From positions 1-64,000 of the forward strand of contig JBJHCY010000008.1 in assembly GCA_050486265.1 (NCBI GenBank): a stretch of 64,000 nt of DNA. The letters run 5' to 3'. The DNA comes from SLFH01 sp050486265 (GTDB lineage Bacteria > Planctomycetota > Phycisphaerae > Phycisphaerales > UBA1924). This document shows, one piece after another, positions 8,795 to 16,304 of the stretch. Both the position numbers and the translations under genes were made by a program. The first letter of the stretch is position 1, and every line of letters begins with the position of its first letter. The notes under the pieces are model-generated. The model worked only from the letters and a program-made list of their open reading frames with translations, was not told the origin of the DNA and ran no database searches.

Positions 8795-11260
8795 TCACTT
8801 CCGCTTCTTCTTGCGGTCGTCGCGGTAGTCCGTCTTGCCGCGGTCGCGGGCCTTGCTCTTCTTGCTGCGCCGCACGGCGCCGGGGGTCTTGAAGCCCGCG
8901 CCGCCCCCGCCGGCGAGCCCGCCGAGGTCGCCCGCGTCGCCGAGCTTCAGGCCGGCGATCCCCTTGGCCTTGCCCGCGGCGCGGGACTCGGGGTCGTGGA
9001 TCGTCACTTCGAGCTCGCGCTTGGCCAGGTCGACCGCCGCGATCGTGACGCGGACCGAGTCGCCCATGTTGAACGAGCGCCCGCTGTTGGCGTCGACGAG
9101 CGCGCCGGTGCGCTTGTCGATCTTCCAGTTGGGGCGCTGGCCCCCGCGCGTGACATCGCCGGGCAGGTCGCTGACTTTGATCAGCCCGTCGGAGAGGAAC
9201 TTGTTGAGCTGGACGAAGACGCCTCGGGGCGAGACGCCCGTCACCACCGCGTCGTAGACCTCGCCGACCTTCTCGGCCAGGAGCTGCAGCACGAGGAACT
9301 GTCGCAGCTCGCGCTCGGCCTCGGTGGCGCGTTCCTCGGTGCCCGAGCAGTGCTTGCCGAGGGTGACGAGGTCGTCGAGGTCGAGGCAGCGTTCGCTGTC
9401 GCGGAGCTCACGCCCCAGCGCCTTGCGTTCCTTGCTGTCTCTGGGTCGCTTGCTGCCGTTGGCGGTCTGATCGAGGTACTCGGCGAGCGCCCAGTGGACC
9501 GTGAGGTCGGGGTAGCGCCGGATCGGGCTGGTGAAGTGCGCGTACGCCTCGCTGGCGAGAGCGAAGTGGCCGATCAAGGCCGGCGAGTACTCCGCCTTGG
9601 TCAGCGTGCGGAGCACGGCCATGTGCACCGCGCGCGAGGCGGGCGTGCCGCGCGTCGCGTTCAGCAGCGACTGCAGCTCGTCGCGCGTCGGGTTCTTGGG
9701 GATTTTGTATCCCGCGACTGTCGCGGCCTTTCGCAGGTCCTCGGTGTCGCCGGGCGTGGGCTCGGGGTGCACGCGGCGCAGCAGCGGGACATTCATCGAC
9801 TCGAACAGCCGGGCGACGATCTCGTTCGCCTCGACCATGAACATCTCGATGATCGTGTGCGTGAAGGCGTCGTCCTCGGGCTCGGCGTCTGCGACACGCC
9901 CGTTCTCGTCGAAGATCAGTTCGACATCGGGCAGTTCGAGCGAGATCATGCCCTGACGCTCGCGCCGCCCGCGGATCGCCCGGGCCAGCCTGTCGGCCTC
10001 TTTGAGCGCTTCGAGCAGCTCGGGCGTGTAGTTGGGCTCGGTTTTGGCGTGCTTCTTGGCTTCCTCGGGGTCGCCGTCGATCAGGGCCTGCGCTTCGAGG
10101 TAGGTCAGGCGCTTGGCGCTGTTGATGATGACGCTCTGCACGCCCTCGGCGGTCACCTCGCCGTTTTTGTTGTAAGTCGCAAACGCCGCCTTGGCGAAGC
10201 GCGGCACACGCTCCTGCAGCGAGCAGATCCCGTTGCTGAGCAGCTCGGGCAGCATCGGGATGACAAGCCGCGGCAGGTAAACGCTGTTGCCCCGCTCGCG
10301 GGCTTCCTTGTCGAGCGGCGAGCCGAGCTCGACAAAGTGCCCGACATCGGCGATGTAGACTCCGAGCTCCCACCCGCCGTCGGGCAGGCGACGGATGCTG
10401 ATCGCGTCGTCGTAGTCCTTGGCGTCGGGCGGGTCGATGGTGAAGATGAACTCTTCGGTCAGGTCCTCGCGCCCGTCGAGCTTGCCGTCCTTCTCGAATC
10501 GCTCGATGTCCAGCTCGAAGCCGCGCGTCACCTCGCGGGCGTTGTCGAGCACTTCGTCTTCGAAGTCGCCCGGCAGCCCGTGCGCGAGGATGACCGCCTG
10601 CGTCTCGACATCGGGCAGGCCCGCCTCGCCGAGCACCTTGCTGATCACGCCCTCGGGCAGGTAGTCGCCCTCGGGGAACTCGGTGATGTCGACAACGACC
10701 TTGTCGCCGGGCTTGACATTCTTTGCTTCAGCGTCGCGGACGACGATCGGATCGGTCAGCAGCTTGCCGTCGGGCTGCACGAGCCACTGCTCGCCCTGCT
10801 TGTAGACCTCGCCGGAAAATGTCGTGCGCTTGCGTTCGAGGATCTCGACGACGCGCCCCTGGAACTGCTTGCCCTGCACATCGCCGCGCTTCTCGCGCCC
10901 GTGGTCGCGCCGCAGCTCGACGCGGACGCGGTCGCCGGTCATCGCGTCGAGCGTGTCGCGCGGCGGGACGAACACATCCCCCTCGCGCGTCGTCGCGTCG
11001 GGCACGACAAACCCGAACCCCTTGGCGGAGCCCCGGAAAATCCCGATGATCTCGCCGCCCTGATCGTCCAGCGAGGGCAGCTCGACCTTGCCCGAATCGT
11101 CGAGCGCAACCACGCCGCGCTGGGCGAGCTCTTTCACGGCACGCCCGAAGTCCTCGACATCCTCGATCCGGAGCTCCCGCGCGATCTGCACGATGTGCTG
11201 CGGGCGGTAGTCGTCGTGGCGGAGGTGGGAGAGGAGTCTCTTCTCGTATTGCAGCGGCAT
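8795..11260 (-). CDS. rnr: Ribonuclease R
   Basis: Processive 3'-5' exoribonuclease that degrades structured RNA. The 821-residue protein has an N-terminal winged-helix region, two cold-shock domains (about 70-230), the RNB catalytic domain starting near 270 with the metal-binding motif DPPDAKDYDDAIS, and a C-terminal S1 domain (VYDAVVTGVSPRGVFVQL). It ends in a Lys/Arg-rich tail typical of RNase R rather than RNase II. Start is an ATG at 11260. It stands alone, back to back with the small SDR gene upstream on the same strand (38 bases between). Confidence 0.95.
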   Translation of the reverse strand: MPLQYEKRLLSHLRHDDYRPQHIVQIARELRIEDVEDFGRAVKELAQRGVVALDDSGKVELPSLDDQGGEIIGIFRGSAKGFGFVVPDATTREGDVFVPPRDTLDAMTGDRVRVELRRDHGREKRGDVQGKQFQGRVVEILERKRTTFSGEVYKQGEQWLVQPDGKLLTDPIVVRDAEAKNVKPGDKVVVDITEFPEGDYLPEGVISKVLGEAGLPDVETQAVILAHGLPGDFEDEVLDNAREVTRGFELDIERFEKDGKLDGREDLTEEFIFTIDPPDAKDYDDAISIRRLPDGGWELGVYIADVGHFVELGSPLDKEARERGNSVYLPRLVIPMLPELLSNGICSLQERVPRFAKAAFATYNKNGEVTAEGVQSVIINSAKRLTYLEAQALIDGDPEEAKKHAKTEPNYTPELLEALKEADRLARAIRGRRERQGMISLELPDVELIFDENGRVADAEPEDDAFTHTIIEMFMVEANEIVARLFESMNVPLLRRVHPEPTPGDTEDLRKAATVAGYKIPKNPTRDELQSLLNATRGTPASRAVHMAVLRTLTKAEYSPALIGHFALASEAYAHFTSPIRRYPDLTVHWALAEYLDQTANGSKRPRDSKERKALGRELRDSERCLDLDDLVTLGKHCSGTEERATEAERELRQFLVLQLLAEKVGEVYDAVVTGVSPRGVFVQLNKFLSDGLIKVSDLPGDVTRGGQRPNWKIDKRTGALVDANSGRSFNMGDSVRVTIAAVDLAKRELEVTIHDPESRAAGKAKGIAGLKLGDAGDLGGLAGGGGAGFKTPGAVRRSKKSKARDRGKTDYRDDRKKKRK

Positions 11261-11298
11261 GGCGCCTCTCGGCGCCCCGGGCGGGGCGCGTGTCTAGA

Positions 11299-12288
11299 TC
11301 ACAGGTTGGGCGCGTACGCCTCGGCGGTCGCCCGGAACGGGCGCGGGCGGAAGCCCAGGTGCTCGCGGGCCTTGACAGATTCGGCGGTCGTGTCCTCGCC
11401 GGCCATCAGCGCCATCCCCTCGTCGTAGGGCAGGGCGTGCTGCAGGCCGGTCAGCTTGGCGACCTTCGCGACCATCGCCCCCGCCTTGTCCGGCACGGGG
11501 ATCATCTTCAGACCCTTCTTGGCCAGGGGCACACGCTCCTGGAAGAGCTTGATCAGTTCCGGCATCGTCAGCTCTTCGGGGCCGGTGAGGTTGTACACCT
11601 CGCCCTCGGCCGCCTTCTGATCCAGGCTCTCGCCGATCGCCCACGCCAGGTCCTGCACCGCCACGGGCGCGATCTTCGCGTCGGACATCTTCGCAAGCCC
11701 GGGGATCGGAGGCCCGGACTCAAGACGCTGGAAGTACGGGATGAAGATGTGCGGCGTCGCCTTGCCCGTCACCCACCCCCGCACCATCTGGATGAACTCC
11801 CCGTCCGGACCGTGCACCAGGCTCGAACGCAGGATGGTCCACGCGAGCCCGCTCTCGCGGATGATCGTCTCGGCCTCGAACTTGCTCCGCTGGTACTCGC
11901 AGACCCCCTCGTCGCGGACGCCGATCGCCGAGACCTGCACGATCCTTTTGACATCCTGGCTCGCCGCGGCGCCGACCAGCCGCCTCGCCCCCTCGACATG
12001 GATCCGCTGGAAGGTCTGGCCCCCGGGCGCCTCGCGGATGATGCCGACGGTGTTGACCAGAGCCTCGGCGCCCTCGGCGAGCCGCTCCATGGCCGCGCGG
12101 TCGTGCAGATCCCCCGTGACCAGGTCCAGACGATCGTCCTCGGTGGGCAGGACCTTGCCCGCCTTCTCGACATCGCGGACAAGGGCCCTGACGCGATGGC
12201 CCCGTCCGAGCAGCTCGCGCACCGTGTAGCGGCCGACGAAACCCGTCGCCCCCGTCACGCCGACCGTCCTGCCCGAACCTTCGCTCAT
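11299..12288 (-). CDS. Atypical SDR, NDUFA9-like NAD(P)-binding protein
   Basis: Rossmann-fold protein of 329 residues with the GATGFVG nucleotide-binding motif near residues 13-19. The pattern TEDDRLDLVTGDLHD, then VNTVGIIRE and VQVSAIGV is that of the extended/atypical SDR group that includes the complex I accessory subunit NDUFA9 and NmrA-like proteins. These usually bind NAD(P) without a classic YxxxK dehydrogenase site; here the sequence YQRSKFEAE still supplies a Y-x3-K. The frame extends to 12429 but the ATG at 12288 has a GAGG ahead of it and begins just before the fold. The substrate is unknown. Confidence 0.75.
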   Translation of the reverse strand: MSEGSGRTVGVTGATGFVGRYTVRELLGRGHRVRALVRDVEKAGKVLPTEDDRLDLVTGDLHDRAAMERLAEGAEALVNTVGIIREAPGGQTFQRIHVEGARRLVGAAASQDVKRIVQVSAIGVRDEGVCEYQRSKFEAETIIRESGLAWTILRSSLVHGPDGEFIQMVRGWVTGKATPHIFIPYFQRLESGPPIPGLAKMSDAKIAPVAVQDLAWAIGESLDQKAAEGEVYNLTGPEELTMPELIKLFQERVPLAKKGLKMIPVPDKAGAMVAKVAKLTGLQHALPYDEGMALMAGEDTTAESVKAREHLGFRPRPFRATAEAYAPNL

Positions 12289-12435
12289 CGATCCGTACCT
12301 CTGCTGGTGATCCGTCCGCCGCCCCGGCGGCGCGAGCGGAAGCCTACGGCGGCCCCGCGCCGAACGCCAGTCGGCCGGCCCTGGGCCAGACCTCCCCGCC
12401 CGTCCTTCTCGCCCGGCCGCCAGTACCATCGCACG

Positions 12436-13227
12436 ATGATCGAGGCTCGCGACCTGACCTTTTCTTATAGACCGGGCACGCCCGTGCTCAACACGGTGAA
12501 CGCCTCGTTCCCCGCCGGCCGGGTCACCGTGCTGCTCGGGCCCAACGGGGCGGGCAAGTCGACGCTGCTGCGGCTGCTGGCCGGCCTGCTTCCGCCCGAA
12601 TCAGGAGACATTGTGCTCCGGATCGACGCGCGCGAGCCGGTCGCCCCGGCCTCGCTCAAGGCGGGCGAGCGGGCGTCGCGGATCGCCTACATCCCCCAGC
12701 GGACCTCGCTCGCCTTCGCGTTTTCTGTCCGCAGGGTGATCCGGATGGGGCTCTACGCCAGACCGAAGGGGGGCGAGGCGGCGGTCGAGCGGGCGGCCGA
12801 GGCGGTCGGGCTCAGAGAGCGGCTCGATGAGCCGTTCGGGACCCTCAGCGTCGGGCAGCAGCAGCGGGTCGCGATCGCCCGGGCGATGGCGCAGCTCGAT
12901 GCGTCCCGGGCCGAAGGCCCACGGCTTCTGCTGGCCGATGAGCCCCTGAGCGCCCAGGACCCCGCCCAGGCCCGGTCGGTGGTGGGGGCGCTGCGGGCCA
13001 TGGCCGAGCGGGGGGACGCGGTGGTGGCGGCGGTGCACGATTTTCATGCCGCCGCGGCCTTGGCCGACCGCGTCCTGCTCCTCGGCGAAGGGGGCCGGGC
13101 GGCGGGGGAGGGCGAAGCGTCGGAACTGCTCGAACCCGGGCGGCTGCAGGGAGTATTCAGGGTGGGGTTCGGCCCCGCTCCGGGGGGGCTGGCGTTGCCG
13201 ATGTTGCGAGAGGCTCCGACCCGATAG
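12436..13227 (+). CDS. ABC transporter ATP-binding protein (FecE/HmuV/BtuD type)
   Basis: A 263-residue ATPase with Walker A GPNGAGKST at about residues 37-45, signature LSVGQQQRVAIARAM and Walker B RLLLADEPLSAQDP, plus the switch His in AAVHDFHAAA. The sequence resembles the iron-siderophore, heme and vitamin B12 importer ATPases. No permease or binding-protein gene is adjacent, so it is an orphan subunit here. The ATG at 12436 was chosen because upstream residues are low-complexity antisense of the divergent SDR gene. The stop is 12 bases before the next gene on the same strand. Confidence 0.85.
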   Translation: MIEARDLTFSYRPGTPVLNTVNASFPAGRVTVLLGPNGAGKSTLLRLLAGLLPPESGDIVLRIDAREPVAPASLKAGERASRIAYIPQRTSLAFAFSVRRVIRMGLYARPKGGEAAVERAAEAVGLRERLDEPFGTLSVGQQQRVAIARAMAQLDASRAEGPRLLLADEPLSAQDPAQARSVVGALRAMAERGDAVVAAVHDFHAAAALADRVLLLGEGGRAAGEGEASELLEPGRLQGVFRVGFGPAPGGLALPMLREAPTR

Positions 13228-13239
13228 ACTTGTCTCCAG

Positions 13240-14106
13240 ATGGGTACCAATCAGTGGATTAATCTGATCGTCCTTGTTCTGGTCTTCGGGCTGCCCGCGA
13301 TCGGTCATGTCGCCAAGAAAATGATCGAGAAGCGCGAGGAGCTCAAGCGCCGCCAGGCCGCCGAGGTCGCCAAGCGTGAAGCCTTGCGGACCGGGCAGGT
13401 CCAGGTGCAGGCGCAGCCGACCGGCTCGGGCGGCGGGCAGGCGACGGCCGAGGCGGCCCGCAAGCAGGCCCAACTCCAGGAGATGCGTCGGCGTCAGCAG
13501 GAGCGTCTGCGCCAGGCCGCAGCGCAGCGCCAGCGGGGGAGCGTGCCGTCACCCGCGCAGCGTCAGCCGACGACCCGACAGACGGGCCAGCGTCCGAGCC
13601 AGCCCTCGATCCGCACGCAGACGCCGATCCAGACCCAGCAACGCCAGATCCCGCAGACGGTGGCGCGGGGGCCGACGCGTCCGACCGAGCAGGCCGCCCG
13701 GGCGCCGCAGGCGAGATCGAGTTACAGCCAGGACACGCCTCCGGCCGCTCCCCGGGAAGACCTGCGGACCAGGCTTGAGCGTCGCGAGCGAGAAAGCGAC
13801 GCCGCGAAGGCCGCGACCAAAGATCGGCGCAAAGAGGGCCGGACCGTCCCGCGTCGGTCGGATCGCCCGTCGGTCCACGACACCGCTTGGGAGAAGCGTC
13901 GCCCGGACCGTTCGTCGGTCCACGAGGGCGCGTGGGAAAAGGATCGAGACGACACCTTCTCTTGGGACGCGGTCGAGGAGCAGGGCATGGCGCACCTGCT
14001 GGGGCGGAAGATGTCGCCGCAAGATTGGCGGAACGCCGTGGTGATGCAGGAAGTGCTCGCCCGCCCGGTGTCGCTGCGAGGTCAGGAAGAGCGAGGGATG
14101 TTCTGA
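13240..14106 (+). CDS. Gln/Arg-rich single-pass membrane protein with a repeated AWEK motif
   Basis: Hypothetical protein of 288 residues. Residues 5-22 form one membrane helix (WINLIVLVLVFGLPAIG), followed by a long, highly charged Arg/Gln region, partly coiled coil, with little order. Near the C-terminus two copies of a motif of the form DR(P/S)SVH(D/E)xAWEK occur in tandem (about residues 208-232), then a short conserved-looking tail DWRNAVVMQEVLARP. I do not recognise a family. A TAGACT box at 13225-13230 lies only ten bases before the ATG. Its stop overlaps the next gene's start (TGATG), so the two are translationally coupled. Confidence 0.6.
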   Translation: MGTNQWINLIVLVLVFGLPAIGHVAKKMIEKREELKRRQAAEVAKREALRTGQVQVQAQPTGSGGGQATAEAARKQAQLQEMRRRQQERLRQAAAQRQRGSVPSPAQRQPTTRQTGQRPSQPSIRTQTPIQTQQRQIPQTVARGPTRPTEQAARAPQARSSYSQDTPPAAPREDLRTRLERRERESDAAKAATKDRRKEGRTVPRRSDRPSVHDTAWEKRRPDRSSVHEGAWEKDRDDTFSWDAVEEQGMAHLLGRKMSPQDWRNAVVMQEVLARPVSLRGQEERGMF

Positions 14107-14909
14107 TGGCGAGGCTCGTCGGGGCTTTCCTGGCGTTTGCGGGCGGCCTTGTGATCGTTGCGCCGGGGGGGTGTGCGCTCGATGCGAGGCCGGGTGCGCG
14201 CACGATCTGGGAGGCGTTCGCTCCGGCGACGCCGGCCGAAGCGGCGATGATGGCCCTCGACGAGGAAGACCCCGACCGCAGGTTCAGGGGCACGATGCTC
14301 CTGGCCAACGCGCCATGGGGCGGGGAAGAGGTGTACCTCGTCCTGTACCGCGACTACATCGAAGACAGCGAGCCGAATGTGCGTGCAGCGGCCGCTAGGG
14401 CGCTGGGCAACCACGGGAACCCCGCCGACGCTGCGTTGCTCGCGGCGGCGCTGGAAGACCCCGAGCCGATGGTCCGCCTGGAGGCGGCCCAGGCGTTGCA
14501 GCGGCTGCACGCGCCCGACGCCGTGCCCGCCATGCTCCGGCGCCTGCGTCGCGACGCCGAGCCGGACCCTGATATCCGCGCCGAGCTCGCGCACGGGCTG
14601 GGTCAGTACGCCCAGCGCCGCGTGCTCGACGAACTCGTCGGCGCGATGAACGACCGCAGCCTCCGCGTCATCCACAACGCGTCGCTCTCGCTCAAGACGC
14701 TGACCGGACAGGACTTCGGCTACGACCACCGGGCCTGGGCACGCTGGGTGGCCGAGACGAGCGACCCGTTCGCGGCCCGCAGCGCGTATGTCTATCCCGC
14801 GTTCTACCGGGAGAAGTTCTTCCTGGAGTACCTGCCCTTTACGAGGGAGCCTCCGAACGAACAGGCCTCCAGCCCGGCGGGCATGCCTCCGGAGCTCGGC
14901 ATCCGATGA
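14106..14909 (+). CDS. HEAT-repeat lipoprotein
   Basis: A 267-residue envelope protein. The first 22 residues are a signal peptide ending in an imperfect lipobox (APGG before Cys23). Residues about 55-200 hold HEAT-like repeats (DSEPNVRAAAARALGNHG, then EDPEPMVRLEAAQALQRL, then a third with RAELAHGLGQYA), which normally form a protein-binding scaffold. The start ATG overlaps the stop of the preceding membrane-protein gene. A role as partner of that protein is an inference from the coupling. Confidence 0.7.
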   Translation: MARLVGAFLAFAGGLVIVAPGGCALDARPGARTIWEAFAPATPAEAAMMALDEEDPDRRFRGTMLLANAPWGGEEVYLVLYRDYIEDSEPNVRAAAARALGNHGNPADAALLAAALEDPEPMVRLEAAQALQRLHAPDAVPAMLRRLRRDAEPDPDIRAELAHGLGQYAQRRVLDELVGAMNDRSLRVIHNASLSLKTLTGQDFGYDHRAWARWVAETSDPFAARSAYVYPAFYREKFFLEYLPFTREPPNEQASSPAGMPPELGIR

Positions 14910-15031
14910 GGGTCGTTCGCTTTGTCGGCGTTTGATCCGGCTCAACGCGGGACGGATCGCTTCAGATCGGCCGTGCCCGGGCCGATGCCTGCTCTGAGGG
15001 GATGGTTTGCCATTCTCCCCGCGGAGCGTTC

Positions 15032-16000
15032 ATGCGAGCACTGGTCAGCGAACAAGGCGCGGTCCGTCTGGACCACCACTGGCCCGAGCCGGAACTCGCC
15101 GGCGACATGGTTCTGGTCCGTCCGACGCGGCTGGGCGTGACCCCGGCGGACCTTCGGGCGGTCCGGGCCGGCAGGTTCTCGGGCGTGCTCGGGAGCGAGT
15201 TCGTCGGTGTGGTCGAGAAGCTCGGGCCCGACGCCGCGGGGCAGGATCACCTGCTCGGTAAGCGCGTCGTCGGCTCGCCACTGATCGTCTGCGGGGAGTG
15301 CGACCTCTGCCAGCGCGGGCTGAGCCAGCATTGCCGCGCCGGAAGGGTGATCGGGCGCGACGGGGCGGACGGTTGCTTCGCCGAGCGGTTTGTCGTGGGT
15401 GTGCGCCAGATCGCGCCCGTGCCCGACGGGGTCGACGACGACGCGGCGCTCTTTGCCGGGTGTGTCGCCAGGGCGGTGCACGCGGCGCGACGAGTCCGGG
15501 TCGAGGGCAAGCCCTATGTGACGGTGCTCGGCGACACGCCGCTGGCGCTCATCACCGCCCAGATCATGGCCTCGCTGAACGGGTCGGTGCGGTGCCTGGG
15601 CGACCGCCCGGCGGCGTACGGGCTGTGCGAGAAGTGGGGCGTCAAGCACCGGCACATCCGCGAGGTCGGCCTCCGCCACGATCAGGACATCGTGATCGAC
15701 TGCGCCGACGACAGGCCCGAGTTCGGCGACCTCGCCCTCGGTCTGGTCAGGCCCCGGGGCAAGATCGTGCTCATGTCCGCAGGCGACGGGCCAAGGCTCG
15801 ACCCCCACGAGATCATCGAGCACGAGGTCGAGGTCTACGGCGTCGCCTCGGGCAACCCCTGCGAGGGGCTGACAGAGCTCGACAAGGGCGTGCTCGATGT
15901 CGTCAGCCTGATCTCCAGGCGCGTGCGTTTGGTGGATGGACTGTCGGTGCTTCGTGCGGCGGCCGAGCCCGAGCAGCTCAAGGTCGTGATCGATCCGTAA
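15032..16000 (+). CDS. MDR-family (zinc-type) dehydrogenase lacking catalytic zinc ligands
   Basis: Medium-chain dehydrogenase/reductase fold, 322 residues. The structural zinc lobe is intact: Cys87, Cys90, Cys93 and Cys101 in the CGECDLC region. The catalytic zinc site is not: the usual Cys is replaced in GVTPADL (36-42) and the usual GHE is GSE (54-56). The Rossmann part is weak; YVTVLGDTPLALITA replaces the canonical glycine motif. The enzyme therefore either uses no catalytic zinc or has changed function. The frame starts at 15002 but the ATG at 15032 aligns with the family start. It stands alone on the plus strand. Confidence 0.75.
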   Translation: MRALVSEQGAVRLDHHWPEPELAGDMVLVRPTRLGVTPADLRAVRAGRFSGVLGSEFVGVVEKLGPDAAGQDHLLGKRVVGSPLIVCGECDLCQRGLSQHCRAGRVIGRDGADGCFAERFVVGVRQIAPVPDGVDDDAALFAGCVARAVHAARRVRVEGKPYVTVLGDTPLALITAQIMASLNGSVRCLGDRPAAYGLCEKWGVKHRHIREVGLRHDQDIVIDCADDRPEFGDLALGLVRPRGKIVLMSAGDGPRLDPHEIIEHEVEVYGVASGNPCEGLTELDKGVLDVVSLISRRVRLVDGLSVLRAAAEPEQLKVVIDP

Positions 16001-16304
16001 GTGATCTGGTGATCGGGCGCGGGGCGCTGTGAGCTGGGCGCAGGGATGGCTTCGGCCTGCGGCCGAGGCTTGGTTCGGAGCTTGGGTTCGAGTTGGGCTT
16101 CTGGACATCGCAGAGCAAAGCAAACCCGCGGCCGAAGGCCGCTTCCTCCCCGGCGCCCCGCGCCCTGCTCCCAGCGCCCCTGTTTCCACAATCTCATCGG
16201 CAGGCGACCCCTCCAACTGATGGATCATGCGATCGCCCTGGGGGCGTCATGGGCGTCGAGCACCCCTCGGGCGTTTTCCGCTATAGTCGCCTCCCGCTAC
16301 GCCC
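16001..16304 (+). other. Intergenic region with GC-rich inverted repeats before the CLC gene
   Basis: No gene is seen in these 304 bases. GC-rich blocks at about 16014-16046 and 16149-16185 are imperfect inverted copies of each other, built from GGCGC and GGGCGCTG-like units. GGCCTGCGGCCGAGG-type and GCGGCCGAAGGCCGC-type short palindromes lie between them. The unit resembles the simple repeat inside the queC gene. Confidence 0.4.
16282..16287 (+). promoter_or_regulatory. Possible -10 box for the CLC gene
   Basis: TATAGT is 17 bases before the ATG at 16305. No -35 box can be recognised, so a very short leader is implied if this is used. Confidence 0.3.

Noticed and set aside
8996..11428. 810-residue plus-strand open frame over RNase R
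   Set aside because: Antisense shadow of a gene with clear RNB motifs.
7253..13227. Vitamin B12 importer made of the 7253 binding protein and the 12436 ATPase
   Set aside because: The genes are 4 kb apart with unrelated genes on the other strand between them, and there is no permease. The link is not supported.
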